In this document: piece after piece, positions 30,821 through 40,032 of the stretch | Position numbering within the stretch: position 1 is the first letter of the stretch | Layout: each line of letters opens with the position of its first letter | Made by a program: the position numbers and the translations under genes | Source: Prillingera fragicola | Taxonomy: Eukaryota; Basidiomycota; Tremellomycetes; Trichosporonales; Trichosporonaceae | DNA: 64,000 nucleotides | NCBI GenBank assembly: GCA_002335605.1 | Contig: BEDY01000001.1 | Location: forward strand, 248,001-312,000 | Direction: 5' to 3' | The notes under the pieces: generated by a model | The model's input: only the letters and a program-made list of their open reading frames with translations | Told to the model about the DNA's origin: nothing | Databases searched by the model: none

Positions 30821-32243
30821 CTACTGCTTCTGGTCGGCAGCCGTAATCGACGTGACCTTGTCAAGCCCCTGCCAGGCCTTCCAGTAGTCCTGCTGGAGCT
30901 TGCCAGTCTCCTTGATCGCCCACTTGGTGGTAGCAATCTGGAACGACGATTCGAACATGAACGTCATGCTTCCCTCTCCGACCTTGTGGGGCTTGAGCTC
31001 GCCCTTGGACGCCTTGCCAAAGGTCTCGGCGTCCGGTCCGTGGGCAGTGTTCATGTTGTGCAGCGACACACCGCCGGGGAGGAAGCCCTCGGCCTTGGCG
31101 TCGTAGACACCGCAGATGTTGCCCACAAACTCGGACATGACGTTGCGGTGGAACCAGGGGGGGCGGAAGGTCTCCTCGCCGACGAGCCAGCGGGGAGGGA
31201 AGATGACAAAGTCGGCGACGGCAGTGCCGGGCGTGTCCGAGGGGCAGGTGAGAACCGTAAAGATGGACGGGTCGGGGTGGTCGTACGAGATTGTGCCCAT
31301 GGTGTTGAACATTTCGAGGTTGTAGCGGTACGGGACATAGTTGCCCTGGTACGCGACAATGTCGTAGGGAGTGTGGTCCTGCTCGTACTTGAAGAGCTTA
31401 CCCATGAACTTGTTGACAATGGTCCACTCGGTGCTGTCGTCCTGGAAAGAGGCGGTGGGGTACTCAAAGTCCTTGGCGTTGGCGAGACCGTTCGAGCCAA
31501 TGGGGCCGAGCTCGGGGAGCTCAAAGTGGCCCTTGTAGGTCTCGAGGATAAAGCCGGACGCAGGGCGGTCGCCGCGGTTGACGGCGGCAACCGAGAACTT
31601 GATGCCGCGCTGAACGACACCAATGTAGAGGGGAGGAACCGACATCTTGCCGAACTCGGTGGTGATGATGAGCTCGCCGTGGATGGGGACAATGAGGAAG
31701 TCGCCGTCCGAGTTGTAGAACGCCTTCTTGTCCATGTCCTTGGCAAAGGCATAGTTGTGGATGGCGAGACCGTTCTTCAGGAGAGTGTCACCAGCGCCGC
31801 CGAGGGTGGCCAGACTGTCGATAAAGTCCAAGTCATCAGCGCCGTCAACGGTGAGAGGGTCCCATCGAAGCTGCTGGGGGGTGATCTCGACGTCAGGCGA
31901 GAAGGCGTGGAAGCTCGAGACCAGGCGGGGGTTGACCTTGTAGTCGGAGAAGGGACGGTGCTGGACAGAGGGGCGGATGCGGTAGCACCAGGTGCGCTGG
32001 TTGTGGGCGCGAGGAGCAGTGAACGCGGTACCGCTCATGCACTCGGTGTACAGGTCGTGCGAGTGACGCTGGGGGTTGTTGCCCTTGGGAGGGAGAGTGC
32101 CGGGGACGGCCTCGGACTGGAAGTAGTTTCCAAAGCCATCTGGTAAATGTTAGGACTGCACATGGAGGTATGGGAGGCATTGACTTACTCTGGTACTTGA
32201 ACTCGGTGGACGAGGGCTTGTTGCCGTTGGCGGGCTTGGTCAT
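30821..32243 (-). CDS. hmgA: Homogentisate 1,2-dioxygenase
   Basis: Exons 32189-32243 and 30821-32139 give 457 residues. The N-terminus FGNYFQSEAVPGTLPPKGNNPQ is typical. Fe(II) ligands by family knowledge are the His of WFHRN, Glu of MSEF and His of AHGPD, all present in order, followed by GSMTFMFESS. It opens the ring of homogentisate with O2 to give maleylacetoacetate, in the cytosol. The substrate is presumably supplied by the P450 15 kb away or by tyrosine breakdown, and the product goes to maiA and fahA. The minus orientation is shared with both. A TTATAA element lies 71 nt upstream. Identity is secure. Confidence 0.97.
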
Positions 32244-32755
32244 GATGGGCAGATTTTGGTGAGACTCAGAGTGGCCAAAGTTATGGTTACAGGGGTGGAG
32301 GGCAACAGTCGTCTTATAACTGATGCGTGTGCTATCTAGAGTATGGCCATGGGAATGTGAAACTCGTCTTCGAAGTGCGACGGCGCGCCGCGGGTCAACA
32401 TGGACAATGACGGGCCGACAGGGAATGTGGTGGTAGCGATTCGACCGAGTGCGGGGTCAGAGGGTACCTTGGGGCTGCTTGGTTTTGCCGGAGAGGCTGG
32501 CCGATCCATCGGTGCTGGTTGTTCTTCTGCCTCGCTTTTGCCTGGGCTTGGCGCTATGCTGACGTGTAAGCATCTGTAGAGGACCAAGAGGACAACGTTG
32601 GGCAAGCGATGTGTGGGGATCACTACTGGTCCCGAGTGAAGATCAGTGGTGTGTAGGGCGATAATGACATGTGAAACAATAGAACCTCCACCTCGTCAGC
32701 CACTACTCAAAGGCCCCCGACGAGTCCACAATCTCCCTCATCCACTCACTCTCCC
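32244..32755. promoter_or_regulatory. Divergent upstream region, hmgA / small gene
   Basis: Contains TTATAA at 32314-32319 for hmgA and CCGCGG at 32388. No gene supported within it. Confidence 0.5.
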
Positions 32756-32998
32756 ATGTCGTCCCCGCAATCAATCCCTGGGTCCAAGCAGCAGCTGCCT
32801 ACAGCTAAGGACCGCTCAAGCCCCACAGCGAGCACAACCCCACCAAGCATGCACCCTGCCCCGCACTTTGCAGACTTGTACCACAAGATGCAATTGGCCT
32901 ACGCGGCGAGCCGCAGCCCACCCCGCCTCGGCACGTCGAGCGAGTCGACCGAAGAGCTGCATTTCGCATCAGACTCGTCTGTGCCCGTGCACCACTAG
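32756..32998 (+). CDS. Small Ser/Pro-rich protein of unknown function
   Basis: A single exon of 80 codons plus stop after a pyrimidine-rich leader (cactctcccATGTCG). The product is hydrophilic and Ser/Pro/Thr-rich, with a central predicted helix HFADLYHKMQLAYAASRS and an acidic-serine stretch GTSSESTEELH. No signal peptide, membrane span or recognised family. The helix followed by RSPPR is reminiscent of small stress-induced fungal proteins, but this is only an impression. Divergent from hmgA. Confidence 0.5.
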   Translation: MSSPQSIPGSKQQLPTAKDRSSPTASTTPPSMHPAPHFADLYHKMQLAYAASRSPPRLGTSSESTEELHFASDSSVPVHH

Positions 32999-34134
32999 TG
33001 CGCGCGACGCACAGGCATCCACATACCGAATGAGCGACGTGGAAGCTCAACGGCGAGGTCGAGGTCCAACGGGGTACCCCGCCTGTGGGGCCCGACCTGC
33101 TCCACCAACAACAACATCCCAGACCCATTAGCGCTCAGCGCATCTTGCTTGTACAATAGTTGTAGTCCTTATCATGCCATTCGCTTAAGCACGCACTGCC
33201 CGGTGGTCATGCTTCCACACCAGAATCCAAGCGCTGAGCCCGGTCAGTCTGAAGCACGAGAGGAGCTCGTCAGCTCCATCGGTGGCCAAGGTGGGCGACC
33301 ACCTGTCCGACGCCTATGGAAAGCTGACCAGCGCTTGCCCACCTGTCGTCCCTATCTCACTTGCTTCCTTGCACGACTTTCATGCACGACTAACTGCGCA
33401 CCGCTCGTCAACCGGCGTCCGGTCATCTACTTTCCCCCAGCCCTCACGAATGTGTAGTCCCATAGCTCGCCCCACTATGTCAACTGTCGTCCAGGACTCA
33501 ACCTCCAAACATCCAGCCCACGTACCTACCCCACCCCCGGCATATGCCAAGCAGCTAGCAGTGCGGCAATCGGGGCGCCCGCCCCCACATGCTTGCACAT
33601 GTCCCGCACGCTCCAATCAGAGTGGTTACCGAGCCGCTGGTACACCACGGAGAATCACTTGGTTCCCCCGGGTTTTCCAGCCCTACCTAGGCCCCACAGA
33701 TCTCAAACCCCTGGGTGCGAAAGAAATGGCTTGGATTTTCGGTTAGATGCCTTGGTTGCGGCAGATGGTCTTTCAAAGAGTGCTTGCAGAGTGCGCCGTT
33801 ACCACGTCTGTCCCTCTAGGGGCTGTGGAGGTCGCCCTATGGGCCGCCGCGGGGGTACTGCATTCTGGTTGCCCTCAGGGTGGAAAGCCCGCGAGCCGGG
33901 CAAGGTTCCTTGCCCCGCAGAGAATGTATACTTAAAGAAAGAGGTGATAGCTGTGGAAAAGACCCATTCGTCAAGCATTGCCAGTCTTGCAGCAAGCACT
34001 GAAACCCGACAGACACTACAACCATTGCGACCCCGCATTACGACAGTTGATAAGTCAGCTATTTGCCCTGAAATTGCCTGTAAAGGTCCCTCCACTTTTA
34101 CCCACCGCACACTCCATTCGAACCGCTTTTCAAC
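32999..34134. other. Intergenic, 1.1 kb
   Basis: Upstream region of the MFS gene. Overlapping open frames exist (33282-33746 and 33593-34153, plus) but lack domains and splice logic. TTGATAAG is at 34047. Confidence 0.45.
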
Positions 34135-35691
34135 ATGCGTGGCGTTCTCATGACGGTCCTTATCGGCTGGTCGACCTTCCTGGCCTTTGGTTACTCGCTC
34201 ACATACTTTGGAGCGGCAATGGGAACTTACTCTCTTTACACCATGGTCCCCGAGCTTAACACTGCGACGACCACTGGCTCTGTCAAGCGCCACAACAGTC
34301 TTATCCAGGGAACTGTTAACGGTTGCAACAACATTGGCGGTATTCTTGGATGTGTCGCCGTCATGTACCTCGGAAACAAGCTTGGCCGTCGCAAGACGAC
34401 ATTTATCGGCTCAGTTATCGCAGTCGCCGGCACCGTCATCTTTTGCACCTCGTTCTCCATGGCCCAGCTCGTCGTTTCGCGTATTATTCAAGGCTTCGGC
34501 CTTGGTCTCATGATGGCGACCGTGCCCGTGTGGCAGGCCGAGCTTTCGACGACCAAGAACCGTTCCAAGCACGTCATTATCGATGGCTGCATGGTTAGTG
34601 GCGGTTTCGCGCTCGCTTCCTTGATCACCTACGGCACCTGGAAGGCCAACACCCGCGAGAGCTGGGGATGGCGCGTCCCCGGCTTTCCCATTGGTTTCTT
34701 TTCGCTCATTGTCGCCTGCACAACGTACATGTTCCCCGAGTCGCCCCGTTGGCTCGTCATGGTTGGCCGCATTGACGAGGCCCGCGTTATCTTCCAGGAC
34801 ATGTACAGCGAGAGCGCCGACAGCGCCATCGTTAGCAACACCCTTGCCGCCGTCGTGCACGCCAATGAGCTCGCATCGCAGACCAAGTGGACCGGCATGT
34901 TCAAGATGGGCAAGGACAAGATGCTGTGGCGTGTCTTCATTGCTGTTTCGGTGCAGTTCTACACCCAGATGAACGGCGCCGGTATCATTACCTCGTACTC
35001 CAACTCGCTCTTCTCGACCATTGGCCTTACCTCGGACGTTGCCCACATTGTCGCTGTCGTCTGCCTGATCTTCAAGTTTGTCATGTGCTTTATCGCCTTT
35101 TTCACCGTGGAGAAGTTTGGCCGCCGCATGCTCTTCATGGTCTCTGGCGGAGGCATGGCCGTGTGCATGTTTGCACTCGCCATTTGTGGCGCCTTCACTA
35201 GGCCGGACCGCCTCGGCCCCGCGTACGCCGCCATTTTCTTCGTCTTCCTCTTTGTCGTCTTTGTGCCCCTTGCCTACCTCGGCGTCAACTTCCTCTACTG
35301 CCAGGAAGTCATCTCGACCCGCTACCGCGCCCCCGTGGGCGGTATCTCGAGTGCCGTCCTCTGGCTCACCCAGTTCGTGCTCGCCCTCACCACCCCTCTG
35401 GGCCTCCAGGTCCTTTCGTGGAAGTACTACCTCGTCTGGGGTGTCATTTCCGCCACCATTGTCCCCTTCGTCTTCTTCCTCTACCCCGAGACCACCGACC
35501 TGTCGATGGAGGAGCTCGACCACATCTGGACCGTCGGTGGCGTCACCGACGCTGTCCGCGAGGCGCGTCGTCTCCGTGCCGCCAAGCGCGACACTGGTAC
35601 CATCGAGTACGCCGACACGCCCGGAGAAGAGTTCTCGCGCCAGACTTCGGCTGAGAAGACCGCCGGTCTGGCTCACGTCGAGAAGGTGTAA
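34135..35691 (+). CDS. MFS sugar transporter family protein, single exon
   Basis: 518 residues, about 12 membrane spans, no intron. Sugar-porter signatures are seen: GNKLGRRKTTFIG after TM2, PESPRWLVMVGR before the central loop, FGRRMLFMV after TM8 and FLYPETTDLSMEELD after TM12. It would import hexoses or related substrates across the plasma membrane with protons; the exact substrate is not readable. TM1 starts only a few residues after the ATG, so the N-tail is unusually short and an unseen upstream exon is possible. Strong codon bias produces a long antisense open frame, which is not a gene. Confidence 0.88.
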   Translation: MRGVLMTVLIGWSTFLAFGYSLTYFGAAMGTYSLYTMVPELNTATTTGSVKRHNSLIQGTVNGCNNIGGILGCVAVMYLGNKLGRRKTTFIGSVIAVAGTVIFCTSFSMAQLVVSRIIQGFGLGLMMATVPVWQAELSTTKNRSKHVIIDGCMVSGGFALASLITYGTWKANTRESWGWRVPGFPIGFFSLIVACTTYMFPESPRWLVMVGRIDEARVIFQDMYSESADSAIVSNTLAAVVHANELASQTKWTGMFKMGKDKMLWRVFIAVSVQFYTQMNGAGIITSYSNSLFSTIGLTSDVAHIVAVVCLIFKFVMCFIAFFTVEKFGRRMLFMVSGGGMAVCMFALAICGAFTRPDRLGPAYAAIFFVFLFVVFVPLAYLGVNFLYCQEVISTRYRAPVGGISSAVLWLTQFVLALTTPLGLQVLSWKYYLVWGVISATIVPFVFFLYPETTDLSMEELDHIWTVGGVTDAVREARRLRAAKRDTGTIEYADTPGEEFSRQTSAEKTAGLAHVEKV

Positions 35692-37327
35692 AGTGCACTG
35701 TGAGGTTGTAGATTGGCGAGGGTAGGGGATGGGGTTGCTCTTGCATTTAGGATAGTGGTTAGGGCGTTCGAATGTAACATTGCCTTGTTCTGAAGTCTTT
35801 GCAGTCATGTCGCCGATGAGTGACAATCTCGTTGACCGAGCGTGAGTTGCTTGATATATGGAACCGCGCAACTTGCGCTCTAGATCGACTCACTGAATAG
35901 TTATTATAGTCTTGCGGCTCTTTGTCCATTCTGTGTAATACCAAGGTGCTACGTGAGGAGGACGCTGCCGGATCATGCTGGAGTGTTGAACTTGCACCTC
36001 AACATGCAACATGCAACATGGGGCGCAAACACTCGTGAACTTCTGGCAAAACGCACATTCTCATCCATATGGTCTTCATTCTCCGTCTATTAATTCTATC
36101 CCTCGTCTCTCACAGCGTTATCTTGTTCAAATCATCTGTGAGTGGAGCTTGACAAGCTCCCCTCACGTCCTGTGTCTACATTGCCGCAACATCAACCACG
36201 ACTTCTTACGACCGAACTCAGCCCAGCCTGTTCACAAGGCTCCTCAAGGCGACGTCCTCAACAACAAACACGGCCTGCACGTCTGCACTTTCCTAACAAC
36301 TCTCTGCTGCATAGATTGAGCATGCGGTAATCACGCGACTGCCTATGGTTTGGCGACGCGTGTGTATACGCTTCCACTCATAGTACGAGAACGCGCAGTG
36401 CAAGGATGAGGCTGCACACGGCAGAGGCAGGTAGCCTTCTATGATGAGTAACAGATCATCCTCTGATTCGTGCAAGTCTCCACGCGAGCGCCGTGGCTCT
36501 GTCGAGCGCGGCCGATATCATTCTCGAATCGGCACCACCACTCGACATTCCTCCCGTCAATGACACCTCCGCTTTCGCCGCTCCGCGTAGCGCTGTTTAT
36601 GCATCGTTTGACCCCCAATTCCAAACATGATGTGGGTACTGGAACGGAGCTACCGTGAGCCAAAATTGCTGACATTCCCAGTCCCCTCATTTGCGGCTGA
36701 ACTGCCGTCACTGCGGATGGAGCGCACGATTGCGACAAGATGCTGTACTCGCCATACTCGCCACCCAGCTCCAAGCGGGTATACCCCCCCTACCGGATCT
36801 TGACTGTCGACTTCTCCGCCGTACGCAGTCGCCTAAGCGGCGAAAACACCGATGTACATCTGCACGGCTCCTGGGCAGGCCGGTATACCGGGGTCTGCAA
36901 CAGCTGTGCGTCACGAGGGAACGACGACGCCGACAGAAATGCAGAAGACGGCGGCGCATATGTCAAGAACGACAAGCCCGCTGGAAAAGGAAATGGCAAT
37001 AGCAAGTGGATGTAGCGTCCACTCCACTCCTCGTGACTCGGCCAACTGCGTACCGTCCTCTTTGGCTAGCGTCAACATGTTCGGCACCACTAGACCAACG
37101 TGGGGCACTATGCCTGACAAGAACGCCGTCCGCTCCAGCGGCTCCCCGCTGCGCACTCTCAAGAGCACATTCGGTAGATAGCCGCCTATTCTTGTCACTC
37201 CAACTCTGCCGAGCATTCCTTACACCCCCCCGGGGCCCTCGAGCTGGCACCCCGGCTTGCGATACAGCATTTATAAACCCTTGGGATTGACGACTTGGTC
37301 TTCCCATCCACAACAACATCCACCACC
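35692..37327. other. Intergenic, 1.6 kb
   Basis: Contains a short catgcaa repeat near 36003-36020 and mutually overlapping open frames at 36690-37220 on both strands, none with a domain. The promoter of the second MFS gene lies at its end. Confidence 0.45.
37271..37277 (+). promoter_or_regulatory. TATA box of second MFS gene
   Basis: TTATAAA 51 nt upstream of the ATG at 37328. Confidence 0.6.
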
Positions 37328-39107
37328 ATGAGCAAGGAACACCACAGCATTGGCCTCACGGCCGGTCTCATCGAGAGCGGGTCCGACGTCGACCCCGTCC
37401 TCCTCGGCGAGGGCATGGAGCTCATCAGGCAGGAGAAGAACGAGACTGTTCGCGAGTCGTTCACGTACCACTGGCGCGCTATCGCGTGGAGCGTCACCCT
37501 CTCGCTTGCCCTGGTTATGGATGGTGAGTGCTGGTTTGTCGTGCATCGCTGACAACAAAGGCTACGACGGATCCATCACAACCGCGTTTTACGCGCTGCC
37601 AGCCTTTCTTGAACGGTTCGGTGTACCAGGCCCAAAGGGCAAGCTGGTCATTGACCCCAACTACCAGACAGCTATCGCCAACATTCTGCTTCCCGGAAAC
37701 TTTCTCGCCTTCTGGGTTGTGGGAGCCGCAACAAAGCGCTGGGGTATGCGCCCAGTCTACCTCGGCGGCATGGCCATGATGATCGGTGTCGTGTTCATGT
37801 TTGTCTTTCTGCAGTCCATCCCCATGCTGCTCGCCGCGCAGCTCATTGTCGGCTTCTGCTGGGGTCTGTTCCACACCTTGACAGCGGCGTATGCTGTTGA
37901 AATCTGCCCGATTCGCCTCCGTGGTATCGCCGCGTCGTTCATCTCGTTTGCCTGGGGCACTGGAGGTTTCATTGCCTCTGGCATGTCGCGCGCTGCTCTT
38001 GACATCAAAGGTGAGTCGCCATATATGCCGTGCAGGCACTAACCTTCAGGCGACTGGTCATGGCGTATGCCCTACTGCCTGCAGTGGGTCTGGCCCGTCC
38101 CCCTCCTCGTCGTCGCCTGGTTCGCCCCCGAGAGCCCGTACTGGCTCGTGCGCGTTGGCAAGATTGAGGAAGCCAAGCGTGTCCTCACCCGCATCGCATC
38201 GCCGGGCTACTTTGAGAACCGCAGTTTGGAAGGCTACATTGCCTTTATCCGGCACACGGACGACCTCGAGCGCGTGGAGGCTGCAAAGGGCTCGTTCATG
38301 GACATGTTCCGCGGCACCAACCTGCGCCGTACCGAAATCATGCTCTGCGTCTGGGGCCTGCAGCAGTGGTCTGGTCTCAGTCTCACTGGCTATGCGACTA
38401 CTTTCCTCAAGAACGCGGGCTGGAGCACTGTTGCGGCCTTCAACCTCAACATGATCATCACCTCGATGAACCTCGTCGGCTGCGCCATCGAGTTTACCGT
38501 CATCAACCGCTTTGGCCGTCGCGCGCTCATCTTGGGCGGAATGTACTGCCTCATGGCAATCTTGCTCCTCGTCGGCATCCTCGGCTGCGTCACCTCCAAC
38601 TCGCACGTTTTGCAAGCCCTCGCCGCCTTCCTCATCCTCCTCAACCTCGTCTACCACATCACAATCGGCCCAGTCACCTACACTGTCGCTGCCGAGATTC
38701 CCTCCTCCCGCCTGCGTCAGCGCACCATTGCCCTCGGCCGAGGCTTCTACGTCGCCAACGGCGTCGCAGTCGGCCAGCTCACCCCGCGCATGGTCAACGC
38801 AAAGGGCACAAGCGGCGCTTGGGGCTGGGGCGCAAAGGCCGGTTTCTTCTACTTTGGCATGTCGGCACTCTTCACCGCCTGGGCATACTTTAGGATGCCC
38901 GAGACTGGCGGCTTTTCCTTTGCCGAGCTTGAGATTCTGTTTGCCAACAAGGTGTCGGCGCGCAAGTTTACCTCGACCCAGGTGCACGATGAGATGAGTG
39001 CTGGTAACACGGCGTTTGGCGGCTCGTCAGGAGAGAGCGACGAGGAGAAGCCCGTCAGTGGTGTCGAGCACAAGGAGCTCGCATACCAGCACAGGGAGCA
39101 TGTTTAG
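37328..39107 (+). CDS. MFS sugar transporter, alpha-glucoside/disaccharide type
   Basis: Exons 37328-37523, 37561-38010 and 38050-39107 give 567 residues. A cytosolic N-tail of about 50 residues precedes TM1 (WSVTLSLALVMDGYDGS). Signatures are YDGSITTAFYALPAF, APESPYWLVRVGK, INRFGRRALILGG and RMPETGGFSFAELEILF. The spacing and the PESPYWL form are typical of fungal maltose/alpha-glucoside proton symporters; substrate is inferred only. It is co-located with a glycosidase (GH29) lacking a signal peptide, which would suit import of intact oligosaccharides followed by intracellular hydrolysis. Confidence 0.9.
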
Positions 39108-39205
39108 GTTGTGACAGTTAGCCGGGAGAGTTTGTAAAGTGGTTAATGCAATGGAATCGAAGCCTCGTGTGTGTCTCCTCACTGCATCATAGCACGCCCC
39201 GCGGC

Positions 39206-39636
39206 TCAACCACGCTGCTGCGCATTCCACTGATTACACAGCACATTGTACTCCTCCACAGCCAGATTCGCAGCCCGGGTAGCATCGCCAGCAAGCCGGT
39301 TGGCCTCGTTGGCCTGGCGCGTCAACTCGTTGGCCTGGCGCGCAGCCTCGTTGGCCTTGTCCGTCGCCTCGGCCGCCTGGCGGTTTACTTCCTCGGCAGT
39401 GACGCGGGTTTGGCTCACCCTGACGCGGGCGAGGGCGAGTTGTTCTGCTAGCTCGGGGCTGTTAGTTGTTCGGTGGTTAGGGAGCTTACAGTGTCAGGCT
39501 GGTGGGCGTTGGTCTTGGGTGGGGAGCTGACGGAGGTTGGAGGGACAGGTGGAGGCGGAGGTTTGTGCCCCTTGTCTCCGTGGAGGCGAGAGTTGCTGGG
39601 CTTTGGAGGTGGTGGTGGGGGGGGTGTTGATGGCAT
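39206..39636 (-). CDS. Pro-rich/coiled-coil small protein
   Basis: Exons 39490-39636 and 39206-39451 give 130 residues. The intron has GTAAGC, a CTAAC branch and a GAG acceptor fixed by frame. The N-half is Pro-rich (a run of seven Pro; KPPPPPVPPTS), as in SH3 or profilin ligands. The C-half is an Ala-rich helix with RQANE-type heptads (EAARQANELTRQANEANRLA), a likely coiled coil. No signal peptide. Function unknown; the architecture suggests a small scaffold or actin-related adaptor, which is speculation. It is convergent with the MFS gene, with only about 100 nt between stops. Confidence 0.6.
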
Positions 39637-40032
39637 GGCAGGAGCTGGGGTGTCAAACTAAGGCTGCAAGTGCAAGGAGAGTAGATGAGCGAAGATGTGG
39701 GAAGATTGAGTGTAATGCTGTGTTGTGATGACAAGTGGACGTGTGGGGCGCCACTTGCTCTGTACAGTACAGTGGCGACAGCGTGCAACAAGTTCGCATC
39801 TCAATGGTCTGCATATACACTGTTTGTAGGGCACCTGCAACAGCAGAAAAAAGTCTCACATACTGCTGCCTGAAGATTTGTGAAAGTGAGGACGGAGAGC
39901 AACAGGAAGGTGGTGGGCGATGTCCATGATGAGGATCAGTCCCTCATATTGAACGTCCACAGTTTCCACACAGTATTGCACCAACTGTTCACAGCCCATC
40001 ATCTTCAGAGCAATCTATCACATCCCTGTCGG
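39637..40032. other. Intergenic
   Basis: Upstream of the coiled-coil gene and 3' flank of the fucosidase gene. No gene supported. Confidence 0.45.

Noticed and set aside
30677..32146. 489-codon plus-strand frame across hmgA
   Set aside because: Antisense artefact of codon bias.
34411..35871. 486-codon minus-strand frame across the first MFS gene
   Set aside because: Antisense artefact; composition without membrane spans or domain.
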